Assembly: GCA_038203095.1 (NCBI GenBank)
Contig: JBBREH010000004.1
Span: 1-51,935, forward strand
DNA from: PALSA-1336 sp038203095
Lineage (GTDB): Bacteria > Patescibacteriota > Doudnabacteria > UBA920
Direction of reading: 5' to 3'
Length of the DNA stretch: 51,935 nucleotides
Shown here: in pieces, positions 1-7,778 of the stretch
Layout: the number at the start of each line of letters is the position of its first letter
Numbering within the stretch: position 1 is the stretch's first letter
Notes under the pieces: generated by a model
The model's input: the letters and a program-made list of their open reading frames with translations, nothing else
Told to the model about the DNA's origin: nothing
The model's database searches: none
Position numbers and translations under genes: made by a program

Positions 1-119
1 TCGCTAAAAGCCATGTCAAAATTTTCGGCTTTAGAGCCGAATAAGTATACCAGCTCAACCCCCAAGCCCGGCATAAGCGTTTGCAATTGCTCTTTAATTG
101 AATTCAAATTGATTTTCAT
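1..119 (-). CDS. MntA-like nucleotidyltransferase, 5' part only (duplicate copy)
   Basis: This is the first 39 codons of an MntA-type minimal nucleotidyltransferase, cut by the left window edge. The stretch 1-130 is identical, base for base, to 2472-2601, the start of the complete mntA gene downstream. It encodes the same GS of the GSX10DXD active-site motif, but the DXD lies beyond the edge. The shared sequence includes the upstream bases attggaaaat and stops at base 131, which supports the ATG at 117-119 as the true start in both copies. Whether the copy is complete outside the window cannot be seen. Confidence 0.75.
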   Translation of the reverse strand, partial: MKINLNSIKEQLQTLMPGLGVELVYLFGSKAENFDMAFS

Positions 120-135
120 ATTTTCCAATTTCAAT

Positions 136-315
136 AATAGACTTGTTGTTTAATAACTTTTATGATCCAAAAGAAGTTATTTCTGACAAAACCGCAGTTA
201 AAAATTTTGATGTTTAACCTAAGTTAAGCTGTCCGCCAGCCTAGGCTGGCGGATTAACAAGGGTTTGGCGAAATAAGATGTTTTGGGCGGAAAATTATTA
301 AACAACAAGTCTAAT
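136..315. repeat. MITE-like element with 21-bp inverted ends
   Basis: The arms at 136-156 (AATAGACTTGTTGTTTAATA plus A) and 295-315 are inverted copies differing at one position. The 180-bp element has no ORF of note and carries a perfect palindrome inside. It lies directly upstream of the partial mntA copy, at the point where that copy stops resembling the full gene. This looks like a small non-autonomous insertion; no transposase is visible. Confidence 0.5.
232..253. repeat. 22-nt perfect palindrome TCCGCCAGCC/TAGGCTGGCGGA
   Basis: A perfect GC-rich palindrome inside the MITE-like element. It would form a strong cruciform or RNA hairpin. No U-tract follows, so it is unlikely to be an intrinsic terminator. 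Confidence 0.7.
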
Positions 316-567
316 ACCTAACTGAATATATTATAACATAACCCGGAAAAAATAACACCACTCCAGCATCTGCGGTTCAATTCATTTGCACTATCTGTTC
401 CCATTTGTGCCGCGCCCTGTACCGGAATCAGCCTTAGGCGGATGACTGGTTCATGGATTTGTGAATGCAACTCATCTACGTAATCTGTCCCCCATCTGCA
501 GTTGGATAGAAAAAATGTTTGAAGCAATTGCTCAAAAAAATATGCAATAAAACAACGCCGGGAAAAC
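316..567. other. non-coding spacer with low-complexity 'atctg' tracts
   Basis: No convincing gene is seen here. The stretch contains phrases of the type atctgttcccatttgtg and catctacgtaatctg, which recur in other gaps (about 1335-1430, 27770-27840, 28305-28335, 41540-41610). They look like a dispersed low-complexity intergenic repeat. ORFs reading through these tracts have no family resemblance. Confidence 0.5.
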
Positions 568-831
568 CTACGCTTTTACGCCTTTGGCTATATACTGCTT
601 CATTAACGACTGGTAAGGCACATCTAACTCATTGGCCTTAACTTTCACACGCGCGACAATGTGCGACGGTATGCGCAGTGAAATAGGCTGCGAAGTTGGC
701 TTTAAATTAGGAAACACGCCCCGAGGAGCCTTTAGCCAGTCAATATACTGGGTAGAGTCGTGACTATTCCAAAACTTGGCTTCTTTAGCTTCTGTTTTAA
801 ATTTAGGGATTGGCTTTAAGCGCTTGGGCAT
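568..831 (-). CDS. brnA: BrnA-like antitoxin
   Basis: An 87-aa protein. The C-terminal half (about residues 45-87) has the pattern of BrnA/CopG-type ribbon-helix-helix antitoxins (QPISLRIPSHIVARVKVKA, then a short helix). The N-terminal half carries the basic lead typical of BrnA. It overlaps the 3' end of the BrnT gene by 29 bp, the usual toxin-first order in brnTA loci. BrnA proteins bind and neutralise BrnT and repress their own promoter. The identification rests on motif pattern plus the adjacent BrnT. Confidence 0.8.
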   Translation of the reverse strand: MPKRLKPIPKFKTEAKEAKFWNSHDSTQYIDWLKAPRGVFPNLKPTSQPISLRIPSHIVARVKVKANELDVPYQSLMKQYIAKGVKA

Positions 832-1111
832 ACATAGTCCTTTCTTTTTTATTGGCTAATCGAGAGGATATTACTCTCGCTTTGTTATTTCTTACGGTAA
901 AAGCAACAATTAAAACTTTATCTTTATTCGTCCTGCCAAGCAAACGGTAACGCTGTTCGTGCTGGCTGTGAGTTACATCTGTTGATAAAAAATTGGGGTT
1001 ATAAAATACTTCTTCCGCTTCTAATGGGGCTATGCCGTGTTTAAGAAAACTCTTATGTTTATTCCCCTCGTCCCATATAAACCCATCAAGATTGTTTAAA
1101 ATAAAATCCAT
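803..1111 (-). CDS. brnT: BrnT-like ribonuclease toxin
   Basis: A 102-aa BrnT family protein. It shows the family landmarks in order: FIWDEGNKHKSFLKHGI near residues 11-27, EAEEVFYNP, the RYRLLGRT strand near residue 55, VAFTVR, and RVISSRLANKKER near the C-terminus. BrnT folds like RelE and cleaves mRNA. It is first in a two-gene operon with brnA. A near-consensus promoter lies immediately upstream, and the ATG falls about seven bases after the -10, so the mRNA may be leaderless; there is no Shine-Dalgarno sequence. Confidence 0.88.
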   Translation of the reverse strand: MDFILNNLDGFIWDEGNKHKSFLKHGIAPLEAEEVFYNPNFLSTDVTHSQHEQRYRLLGRTNKDKVLIVAFTVRNNKARVISSRLANKKERTMYAQALKANP

Positions 1112-1117
1112 AACTTA

Positions 1118-1146
1118 ATTGTATATGGGAGTCTATACATTGTCAA
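1118..1146 (-). promoter_or_regulatory. brnTA promoter
   Basis: On the minus strand TTGACA (1141-1146) is followed by a 17-bp spacer and TACAAT (1118-1123). The spacer contains an imperfect inverted repeat, GTATA...TATAC (1121-1139), a reasonable place for BrnA autorepression. The brnT start codon begins at 1111, seven bases past the -10. Confidence 0.75.
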
Positions 1147-1152
1147 CTTTCC

Positions 1153-1269
1153 TTTATTTATCATAGTTTTGGTCAATACCCCGCAGCTTGCTGCGGTTCC
1201 CTTGCAGTATTCCCTCCCCTTGATGGGGAGGGCTAGGGAGGGGTGTTGCAGTTTGCAGTTGATACCTCG
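1153..1269. repeat. dispersed ~110-bp repeat, copy 1
   Basis: Bases 1161-1269 match the reverse complement of 15432-15540 with two differences. The unit contains short palindromes (CCCTCCCCTTGATGGGGAGG and CCGCAGCTTGCTGCGG). The surrounding gap 1112-1719 holds no supportable gene, only this repeat, low-complexity 'atctg' tracts, direct repeat R1 and a terminator. Confidence 0.85.
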
Positions 1270-1551
1270 GAGCTCTGCTCCGGGGTGATTCATTCTAGTT
1301 TCTGTTTTTTCTTTTTGTTTGCAACTCCTTATCTGTGCTATCCGCTCCCATTTGTGAATCTGTGGATCTCATCTGCCTAATCTGTCTTTTATCTGCGTAT
1401 TTGTGGTTAGATGACTGGTTCAGGGTATCTGTAATGGGACTGTTGCCGAATGGGCTTTTAAGACGAAATTTCAGAATTTTGAGACAGTTGGGCAAAAGAA
1501 ATTTTGATGTTTATCTTGTGGGACATGGGGTCATCTTGTGGGACATGTTGT

Positions 1552-1587
1552 GGGACATGGGGTCAAGTCTAAACATATCACATTTTT
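1552..1587. repeat. direct repeat R1
   Basis: Begins GGGACATGGGGTCAAGTCTA and ends in ATATCACATTTTT. Two nearly identical copies lie in the same orientation at 2607-2644 and 3312-3348, so the MntA/HepT pair sits between R1 and R2 and the PIN module between R2 and R3. Immediately before R1 the sequence is partly iterated (two extra fragments of gtgggacatg at about 1518-1550). The repeat type resembles ends left by small transposable or REP-like elements. Confidence 0.8.
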
Positions 1588-1630
1588 CATCCCAGCCCAC
1601 CAACGATACAAACAGGGCGGGTTGTGGATA

Positions 1631-1658
1631 AAAAAACCGGCTTTTAGCCGATTTTTTT
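1631..1658 (-). terminator. intrinsic terminator after hepT
   Basis: Hairpin with GGCT/AGCC core and flanking A and T runs on both sides, so it can work in both directions. It is about 60 bp past the end of the hepT gene. Confidence 0.65.
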
Positions 1659-1719
1659 GATCTATACTTTTAGCGCTGCTTCATCAAAGCTTAATAAGGA
1701 ATATCAAACTTGTTGTATT

Positions 1720-2175
1720 TTATCTTATTGTTAAACCAAACTGTTCAAGATGTTGTAAAAAATTATTTACCTGCTGTAAAAATACGTCAACGTCAACCAA
1801 ATGATTTTTGAGTATTTGCTGAATTTCGTCCGGGGTAACATCGGCATAAAAATGGGTTAAGCGGTTTCGGTAGCCTGCCATTAAAACCAGCTTTTCCTGG
1901 GCAAAACCAAGCTCTACCACTTTTAACTCTCCTAATTTTAAAGCAATCTCTTTGTATTCCACTGCCCGGCCGCCCGGCAATCTGGAAAGAATATGCGAAC
2001 CAATGTGAAATACACCTTCTAGAACCCGCCTCAGGTAAAACTGGGATTTAATAAAATTGTCTTCTAACGCAAATTCAGCACCACTAAGTTCGGCTAAATC
2101 GCGCAGTTTAGACACATCTTTTTGTATGCCTTCAATCCTCGGCAAAATGGACTGACTTTTAAGGCTGTTTGGCAT
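1720..2175 (-). CDS. hepT: HepT-like HEPN-domain RNase toxin
   Basis: A 151-aa all-helical HEPN-domain protein (DUF86/HepT type). The catalytic RX4HXY motif is intact as R103-NRLT-H108-F-Y110. In type VII toxin-antitoxin systems HepT is an RNase or tRNase and its partner MntA AMP-ylates the motif tyrosine. The gene overlaps the 3' end of mntA by 17 bp, so translation is probably coupled. With intact motifs in both genes, the module looks functional. Confidence 0.88.
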   Translation of the reverse strand: MPNSLKSQSILPRIEGIQKDVSKLRDLAELSGAEFALEDNFIKSQFYLRRVLEGVFHIGSHILSRLPGGRAVEYKEIALKLGELKVVELGFAQEKLVLMAGYRNRLTHFYADVTPDEIQQILKNHLVDVDVFLQQVNNFLQHLEQFGLTIR

Positions 2176-2590
2176 AAGCGGTAAGCCTGTTTAAAATTTG
2201 TTTATTAAACATTTCTAAGTGCGGTTTAAAATCCGCGTACTGCGTAGTTACGTTGTCTACAAAATCTTCTGAGGCTCCGGGCACGGATTCAAATAAAAGG
2301 CGTCCATTGTCCGCCACGTCTTTTTTTAATTCCAAACCGGCTGTGTTTAAAAAAACAATGTCTAATTTTTGTCCGGGCAACAGATTGCTAAAAATATTAT
2401 ATATATTTGCGTACAAAAAATTTTTATTTTTTGGCATTTTTTTTGGGCTAACCAAAACCGCTATGTCGGTATCGCTAAAAGCCATGTCAAAATTTTCGGC
2501 TTTAGAGCCGAATAAGTATACCAGCTCAACCCCCAAGCCCGGCATAAGCGTTTGCAATTGCTCTTTAATTGAATTCAAATTGATTTTCAT
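2159..2590 (-). CDS. mntA: MntA-like nucleotidyltransferase antitoxin
   Basis: A 143-aa minimal nucleotidyltransferase. The motif GSX10DXD is intact (G28-S29 ... D40-T-D42), followed by the IAVLV strand and a third conserved acidic region (KLDIVFL). It should AMP-ylate and neutralise HepT. I place the start at the ATG of 2588-2590 rather than the upstream in-frame ATG at 2612-2614. The 130-bp duplicate at the window's left edge is identical up to just before this ATG and its TTGGAA lead, and the upstream ATG lies inside direct repeat R2. Confidence 0.87.
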   Translation of the reverse strand: MKINLNSIKEQLQTLMPGLGVELVYLFGSKAENFDMAFSDTDIAVLVSPKKMPKNKNFLYANIYNIFSNLLPGQKLDIVFLNTAGLELKKDVADNGRLLFESVPGASEDFVDNVTTQYADFKPHLEMFNKQILNRLTAYAKQP

Positions 2591-2606
2591 ATTTTCCAAT
2601 TCCAAA

Positions 2607-2644
2607 GGGAACATGGGGTCAAGTCTAAACGTATCACATTTTTT
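2607..2644. repeat. direct repeat R2
   Basis: Second copy of the ACATGGGGTCAAGTCTAAAC element, in the same orientation as R1 and R3. It separates the mntA start from the end of the PIN toxin gene and supplies the last few codons of that gene. Confidence 0.8.
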
Positions 2645-3080
2645 GTTTCCGGTGGTTTTCTATAAACTCTTTAGGACTGGCTATTTTTAATCTCTGCTTT
2701 GACGCGTAAACTTTAATTTCTGTTTTGAAAAATTCTTTATCGAGAGTTACCAAAAAATCGCTGTTCTTTGCGGCCGAAGCAAGAATGGGGCTGTCGTTTT
2801 TTGAAATATATTCTAAAGCCTCCAAGACTAATTTTTTATCAGGATAAGGCAGAATTTCAACCTGGCTGGCGCCTAACATAACAAAAAGTTTTGTTTTTAA
2901 TTCCGGCGCCGAGGCAAATTTGGAGCCCAAAATGTCTGTAATTTCATCCAAGGAATACTGATTAACCTGAAAAGTGTAATTGTTCTTGTAAAAATCCAGA
3001 ATATAAAAACTGCCCCCTCTGGCTGAAAGGAGGGCAGAAATAATCACGCTGGAATCCAAAAAGATTTTTTGTTTAGGCAT
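2634..3080 (-). CDS. PIN-domain RNase toxin (VapC-like)
   Basis: A 148-aa PIN-domain protein. Acidic active-site residues are recognisable: D9 in IFLDSSVIISAL, E46 in SLDEITDI, D94 in NDSPILASA, and D111 in FLVTLDKEF. PIN toxins cleave structured RNA in a metal-dependent way. The ATG overlaps the end of a small upstream ORF by 8 bp, the usual antitoxin-toxin order. The last codons run into direct repeat R2, so the natural C-terminus may have been altered by the repeat. Confidence 0.8.
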   Translation of the reverse strand: MPKQKIFLDSSVIISALLSARGGSFYILDFYKNNYTFQVNQYSLDEITDILGSKFASAPELKTKLFVMLGASQVEILPYPDKKLVLEALEYISKNDSPILASAAKNSDFLVTLDKEFFKTEIKVYASKQRLKIASPKEFIENHRKQKM

Positions 3081-3246
3081 ACAGGGTCTTAAACAATTTT
3101 GACCTGGTTTTTTTTGCGGCCACTTTTACCTTTTGCCAATTTTTTTCGTCGATTGAATAATCAGGTTCCTTTACAACCGATATTTTTAACATCTGAATTT
3201 GAATTTCTAAATTCTTGATTTTTTCGTTGATTGCTAACTTGTCCAT
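3073..3246 (-). CDS. small putative antitoxin of the PIN toxin
   Basis: A 57-aa ORF starting at the ATG of 3244-3246, preceded by AGGAAAG at good Shine-Dalgarno spacing. The protein begins with a charged amphipathic helix (about residues 1-22: DKLAINEKIKNLEIQIQML), then a middle segment VKEPDYSIDEKNW and a basic tail. Its end overlaps the PIN gene start by 8 bp. Size, order and overlap fit a VapB-like antitoxin, but I do not recognise the family. This is inference from position. Confidence 0.65.
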   Translation of the reverse strand: MDKLAINEKIKNLEIQIQMLKISVVKEPDYSIDEKNWQKVKVAAKKTRSKLFKTLYA

Positions 3247-3311
3247 AATTCTTTCCTTTCTCTATAGTAGTTACATATTAAACTACGCCTTTCAATAAGT
3301 CAATAAGCATA

Positions 3312-3348
3312 GGAACATGGGGCCAAGCCTAAACATATCACATTTTTT
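3312..3348. repeat. direct repeat R3
   Basis: Third copy of the R1/R2 repeat (GGAACATGGGGCCAAGCCTA then AACATATCACATTTTTTAT), upstream of the PIN module. It differs from R1 by two C-for-T changes in the middle. Confidence 0.78.
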
Positions 3349-3442
3349 ATTTTAAATGAGTACATTTAGGGTGGGTTATTAAAAGCAAATGATTTAATCA
3401 GGACTTACGATCTTGCCACTTTTGAACCGGCGGAGCCGGACC

Positions 3443-6079
3443 CTAAAATGTTAATTTTTTTGAAAGCCAATTTTTAATATGCGTTTCGTCGCGATTAAGC
3501 CAGGCCGCATTGCTATAAATTTTTTCTAATGTCTGTTCAATCGCCCGTTTTGCACCAGGGGCTTGATGCTTTTTGAAGAATAGATTAACTTCCGTGGCCT
3601 TTTCCATAGTGACAAACCCGGCCGCAGGTTTAATAAAGCGGTTTAAAATATGCCCGGAGCCGGGATATTTTTTTAGCAGTTCGGCCCAATGCGTTTTGGT
3701 AAACTGCCATGCCAAATTACGACCCTCTTGATTCGCCCAAACCGAGGAAAAAATTTGCGCCGTGTCCTGAATACGAACATCTTTGGACATTGCAAATTCT
3801 AAAGTTTTTTTGAGCAGGCCAGCATCTTTAAACTGCCCCAATGCGCGACCAATCCGGTTTTGCTCTTCATTTAACTGTTCACTTTTATACCGCGCGACAA
3901 AATTCGCATGTTGTTTAGCGTTGCCGGTTTGGGCAACTATTTGATAAATTAGACTGCGAATGTCAGGAGGAATTTTTCCGGATTCAAAAATCTTTAGGCC
4001 TAACTCAATTGTAGACTGGTGGTTAAAAGCCGTTAGCTGGCCTAAAATTAAACTACGCAGCAAACCATAGGTATGCTTCTCACCTTTTTTTGGATAAAAT
4101 CCAACTGCCTTACCTATGGGTGATAATAATTTTTGCGCAAATTGTTCAAAGTTTACATAAAAATCCGAGCCGTAGATTAAGTTTTTCACCCCGGCCAGCC
4201 CGCTTACTAATTCTACCCAAACTGTATAGTCTGTTTCATTAACATAGGCTTCGGCCAGTTCAAGCGCCTGCACAGTAGGCAACTGCCCTGCTTCCGCTAA
4301 GGCAAACGCGTCCCGAACCAGACCCAAACGGTCTATTGGAGAAATATTTTTTTCCTTCACGGGCTGTCGCAACGCCGCGAGCATTTGCGCCGGATAATCT
4401 ACCCGAAAAAATCCTGTCTCGCCAACATTTAACTTAGTCCAATCAGATTTTGTCTTGCCAATAGTAGCTGATTTGCTTTTGAGCAAAAACTTTCCGGCTT
4501 GAGCGGTTTGGGGCATACCAATTCCAATAGGAATATCCCAAACTGTTAATTCGGTGCTTTTTTTCTTTGATATAGAGGAAGAAAAAAATCTCTCCTGCGT
4601 GAGCTTAAAATTTTTCAAACCTTCAACAATTTTTACAACCGGATACCCGGGCCTACTGGTCCAATTTTTCATTAATTTTTCAACCGGTTTACCGGAAACT
4701 TTTTCCAACGCCTTCCATAAATCGACTGTGGAAGCGTTAGAGTAAGAATGTTTTTTTAAATAGTACCTTAATCCGTCACGGAAATCTTTTTCACCCAAAT
4801 AGCCGGCAAGCATTCTTATAATACTTGCGCCTTTGCTGTAAGAAATTTCATCAAAAATTTCACCTATCTCATCGGGGTGACCAACCTCCACTTCTATGGG
4901 GTGTGTATTTTTTAGAGCGTCTAATTTTAACGCCACGCCCAAATCGGCATAAGCAAACTGGGTCCAAATATCCCAAGAGGGAAAAAGCTTGTTAGTAGCT
5001 AAATATTCTATATAAGAAGCAAAGCCTTCGTTTAGCCACAAGTGCGTCCACCATTCCATAGTCACCAAATTTCCAAACCACTGATGCGCCAGTTCGTGGG
5101 CAATTACCAAAGCGACCCATTGCTTGTTGGCGGCCGATGAATTCTCGGGATCAACCAATAATGCCGATTCGCGGTAAGTCACCGCGCCCCAATTTTCCAT
5201 AGCACCGTGGGAAAAATCGGGAATAGCAATTAAATCTAAAACGGGCAACGGGTAAGGAATATCAAAATATTCATTATAAAACTCCAAAACTTTAATGGCG
5301 GTATCCAATGCGAATTTAGCCTGGTGTTTTTTTCCGGGAGTTACAAAGACACGGACGAGTGTGCCTTTGTCGGTTTGGCTTGTAGGGAACGGTTTAAAAC
5401 CGTTCCCTACCGAAACCTTCCGCTGTGACTTTGTACGTCCTTCAATAAACTCAAAATCCCCGACTATAAAAGCCAGTAGGTATGTGGACATTTTTGGCGT
5501 TGGCGCAAACTTTACTACTCTGTACCCGCTCTTATGCTCGACAACAGAACTTTCTACGGTATTGGATATTGCGGTTAGCCCCTTGGGGACCATTAGTGTT
5601 ACATCAAACACAGCCTTAGAGCTGGGCTCGTCAAAGCACGGAAACGCCCTGCGGGCATCGGTTGCTTCAAATTGAGTCGTAGCCATATGCTTTTCTTTAC
5701 CCTCGTGCATATAACGACTTCGGTAAAATCCACGCATTTTGTCGTTTAATATACCGGAAAATTTTAGGCGCAGTTCCCCTTTTCCCTTTGGCAAAGCTTT
5801 CGCAAATTTGAAAGTTGCGGTTTCACTTTTTGGGTCATAATTAGTGCTCCCCCTCCTCTCCTGGCGAGGAGAGGATGCCCGAAGGGCAGGAGAGGTCGAA
5901 ACATAGATTGACGATGCTATATCCAACTCCTTACTATGTAGCGTAATTTCCGTTACTGCTTTTTTTAAATTCAAAAAAATTACTTCATCCCCTTCAAAGG
6001 TAAAGTTTTTTAAGTCAGGTTTTATGGTTAACTGATACCTTTCGGGCTTAATATATTTTGGGAGTCTAACGTGTTTCAT
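3443..6079 (-). CDS. M1 family zinc aminopeptidase (PepN/ERAP-like)
   Basis: An 878-aa M1 metallopeptidase that removes N-terminal amino acids from peptides, probably in the cytoplasm (no signal peptide seen). The exopeptidase motif GAMENWG is near residue 290 and the zinc motif HELAHQWFGN near residue 325, with the downstream Glu in WLNEGFASY. An ERAP1-like helical C-terminal domain fills about residues 530-878, close to the usual family length. Two in-frame repeat-derived insertions are visible: about residues 60-79 (SPALRASSPRQERRGS) and about 224-233 (VGNGFKPFP). Its 5' end overlaps the next gene upstream by 14 bp. In a peptide-scavenging bacterium this would serve amino acid supply. Confidence 0.92.
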   Translation of the reverse strand: MKHVRLPKYIKPERYQLTIKPDLKNFTFEGDEVIFLNLKKAVTEITLHSKELDIASSIYVSTSPALRASSPRQERRGSTNYDPKSETATFKFAKALPKGKGELRLKFSGILNDKMRGFYRSRYMHEGKEKHMATTQFEATDARRAFPCFDEPSSKAVFDVTLMVPKGLTAISNTVESSVVEHKSGYRVVKFAPTPKMSTYLLAFIVGDFEFIEGRTKSQRKVSVGNGFKPFPTSQTDKGTLVRVFVTPGKKHQAKFALDTAIKVLEFYNEYFDIPYPLPVLDLIAIPDFSHGAMENWGAVTYRESALLVDPENSSAANKQWVALVIAHELAHQWFGNLVTMEWWTHLWLNEGFASYIEYLATNKLFPSWDIWTQFAYADLGVALKLDALKNTHPIEVEVGHPDEIGEIFDEISYSKGASIIRMLAGYLGEKDFRDGLRYYLKKHSYSNASTVDLWKALEKVSGKPVEKLMKNWTSRPGYPVVKIVEGLKNFKLTQERFFSSSISKKKSTELTVWDIPIGIGMPQTAQAGKFLLKSKSATIGKTKSDWTKLNVGETGFFRVDYPAQMLAALRQPVKEKNISPIDRLGLVRDAFALAEAGQLPTVQALELAEAYVNETDYTVWVELVSGLAGVKNLIYGSDFYVNFEQFAQKLLSPIGKAVGFYPKKGEKHTYGLLRSLILGQLTAFNHQSTIELGLKIFESGKIPPDIRSLIYQIVAQTGNAKQHANFVARYKSEQLNEEQNRIGRALGQFKDAGLLKKTLEFAMSKDVRIQDTAQIFSSVWANQEGRNLAWQFTKTHWAELLKKYPGSGHILNRFIKPAAGFVTMEKATEVNLFFKKHQAPGAKRAIEQTLEKIYSNAAWLNRDETHIKNWLSKKLTF
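5382..5410. repeat. in-frame palindromic element, copy 1
   Basis: A 29-nt palindrome (GTAGGGAACGG ... CCGTTCCCTAC) within the aminopeptidase gene, read as VGNGFKPFP. Related copies lie in frame in secA (8433-8460), murC (18759-18786) and, degenerate, a glycosyltransferase (48039-48062). Confidence 0.85.
5849..5899. repeat. in-frame CTCTCC/GGAGAG repeat insertion
   Basis: A stretch of stacked small palindromes (CCTCTCCTGGCGAGGAGAGG, then TGCCCGAAGGGCA) inside the aminopeptidase gene. It encodes the Ser/Arg-rich segment near residues 60-79, which does not look like M1 family sequence. Confidence 0.6.
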
Positions 6080-6626
6080 TTTTTGATTTAATTAAAAATT
6101 GTTTAAATTTTTTAAATGCCAACCCGCGAGGACTGGTGGTAAAAATTCCTTCGGCTTTAATTTCAGACAGAGTCTTTTTTGATCCGCTTGGCAAAAAAAT
6201 CTCGTCATAACCAAAACTATACTTGCCCCTGGGCTTAACAATCTTGCCTTTTACGGCTCCTTCAAAATAATAAATTTTTTCCTTATTTTGACAGTACGCG
6301 ATTAAAGTCTTTGCCACAGCTCTAGTGTTGCCCAGCTTTTTGGCCAAAACATACTCGCCCTGTGAACCCAAAGTCTCGTTAAACCACTTAATTAATGGCC
6401 CGGGCAGCTTGCCTTTTAAACAGTCAAAATACAAAGCCGAATCCTCAACAAAAAAATTTTCCGCTCTGTGTTTTAACGCCTCGTTTAATTTATGCTTTAA
6501 AACCTTTTTCACATCAAGTTCCTGGATTTCCGGTAAATCCATATTCAGCTGTTCAATCTTAAATGGCGCTAAAATTTGCGCCGCTTCCTTGGCTTTTGTT
6601 TTGTTGCTGGTGATAAATTTAAGCAT
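6066..6626 (-). CDS. RdgB/HAM1-family non-canonical purine NTP pyrophosphatase
   Basis: A 186-aa protein of the Maf/HAM1 superfamily that hydrolyses ITP, dITP or XTP to the monophosphate, keeping deaminated purines out of nucleic acids. Visible landmarks: KFITSNKTKAKEA at residues 3-15 (the FATxNxxKxxE-type motif), DLPEIQELD, the acidic VEDSALYFDCL near residue 60, GPLIKWF, and the substrate loop FGYDEIFLP near residue 138. It reaches usual length. Its end overlaps the start of the aminopeptidase gene by 14 bp, so the two are likely co-transcribed. Confidence 0.87.
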   Translation of the reverse strand: MLKFITSNKTKAKEAAQILAPFKIEQLNMDLPEIQELDVKKVLKHKLNEALKHRAENFFVEDSALYFDCLKGKLPGPLIKWFNETLGSQGEYVLAKKLGNTRAVAKTLIAYCQNKEKIYYFEGAVKGKIVKPRGKYSFGYDEIFLPSGSKKTLSEIKAEGIFTTSPRGLAFKKFKQFLIKSKNETR

Positions 6627-6683
6627 ATGTTCTTTTCTATTACATTAAACGCTGTGCAGCCATTCAAAATTTTAAACTAAAAT

Positions 6684-6743
6684 GTAGTTAGCCCATTTAT
6701 GGGCTGTCAAATTATGAGGACAGCCGATGAATCGGCTAACTAC
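6684..6743. repeat. two-hairpin palindromic repeat (GTAGTTAGCC/GGCTAACTAC ends)
   Basis: A 60-bp unit with 10-bp perfect inverted ends. It holds two inner palindromes, GCCCATTTATGGGC and GCCGATGAATCGGC. Related units are at 7865-7948, 16763-16789, 26250-26304 and 29588-29640. The rest of the 325-bp gap 6627-6951 shows no gene. Confidence 0.8.
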
Positions 6744-6951
6744 ACCCTGACAATTATTCGCACCGCAGTTTTTCATAATTCTACCTGCCACCTCTATCAA
6801 GGCATGTGTCTACTTTCCAAAAATCGGCGTACCACAGACAGACAAGCACTAAATAAAATATTCCAGTTAAAATCAAAATAATTTTTGTAAGAGTATTGAC
6901 TTTAGGGATCTTCATGTTTTCACAGCCTTAATCTCCATAAAAATTAAACAC

Positions 6952-7530
6952 TTAGCTTGATCCGAGTTTAATTTTAAATCTTAATTTTTTGGGCAACCCT
7001 TTTCCCATATTAACCTTAGCCTCAAACTTCCCCCCGTTACTTTCAATAATTTTTTTGGAGCCTAAATTGGTTATGTCGCAAGTAATTACCACGTTTTCTA
7101 TTCCCAAGGACTTAGCTTTTTTTAAGGCCAATTTTAAAATTAGCTTCCCGTAACCTTTTTGCCGCTCGTTTGGACGAATATAGTAGCCAATATGTCCGCC
7201 GATTTTTTTAAGATGGCCGTTCAGTTGATGCCTGACATCGGCCTCTCCCAAATAACGACTACCGTCAGCTAACCAAAAAATTGTTTGGTTTACATAGCCC
7301 GGCTTAAGATATTCACCTTCAGATTGCAAATTTAGCCGTTTAATGAACTCCGGAAAATTATTGGCCAGCTTGCCTTTTGAAATATTTGTGGTGTCATACG
7401 ACTCTGTCATAACCTCTCGCGGCAAAAAATCCTCCAAAAAGCCTTTTTTGTATTTAACTGACGGTTTTACCAGTTTGGGCATAAAAAAACAATCTGATTT
7501 TATTATACCAGATTGTTTTGAATTACGCAT
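6952..7530 (-). CDS. GNAT family N-acetyltransferase
   Basis: A GNAT protein, 192 aa from the first ATG. The acetyl-CoA site is clear: IGYYIRPNERQKGYGKLIL (about residues 115-133, the Q/RxxGxG/A signature), followed by ALKKAKSLGIENVVITCD and NLGSKKIIESNGGKF. The substrate is unknown. The ATG at 7528-7530 overlaps the stop of the upstream gene (TAATG), which suggests coupling. An alternative ATG at 7480-7482 follows a hairpin plus T-run at about 7483-7514 that could terminate upstream transcription, so the start is uncertain. Confidence 0.82.
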   Translation of the reverse strand: MRNSKQSGIIKSDCFFMPKLVKPSVKYKKGFLEDFLPREVMTESYDTTNISKGKLANNFPEFIKRLNLQSEGEYLKPGYVNQTIFWLADGSRYLGEADVRHQLNGHLKKIGGHIGYYIRPNERQKGYGKLILKLALKKAKSLGIENVVITCDITNLGSKKIIESNGGKFEAKVNMGKGLPKKLRFKIKLGSS

Positions 7531-7778
7531 TACGGCCTATAAGGAACTTCAGTTCTTTCCGCGGCTTGGATAACCCAATGCTCCAACTGCTCGGTTTTAT
7601 TCTGGGCTTCTAAAAGCTTATCTTCATGTTCACTTGAAGTTTTTGAAATTGCGCCGACAGCCTTAAGCACTCTTTCAATATCAGCCTTAGTAGCCATTTC
7701 TGATTTAATCTCTGACTTTATTCTTTTTTCAGATTCGTCAATATAATCAAATATTGGTTGAAAGTTTGTCTCGCTCAT
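7530..7778 (-). CDS. small coiled-coil protein
   Basis: An 82-aa charged, mostly helical protein (EKRIKSEIKSEMATKADIER, then a second helix EDKLLEAQNKTEQLEHW). The phrase ATKADIERV recalls ATKDDIKEV in the small ORF at 29312-29488, so the two may be relatives. No catalytic motif is seen. It directly precedes the GNAT gene with a stop/start overlap. Function unknown. Confidence 0.65.
   Translation of the reverse strand: MSETNFQPIFDYIDESEKRIKSEIKSEMATKADIERVLKAVGAISKTSSEHEDKLLEAQNKTEQLEHWVIQAAERTEVPYRP

Noticed and set aside
318..527. 69-aa minus-strand ORF
   Set aside because: Made of the same intergenic low-complexity tract as other gaps; no ribosome site or similarity.
1096..1631. ORFs of 65, 66 and 98 aa in the gap before hepT
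   Set aside because: They run through dispersed repeats and low-complexity 'atctg' tracts on both strands and show no family pattern.
1552..3348. R1-R3 as a CRISPR array
   Set aside because: Only three copies, with spacers of about 1 kb and 0.7 kb that hold genes, and no cas genes.
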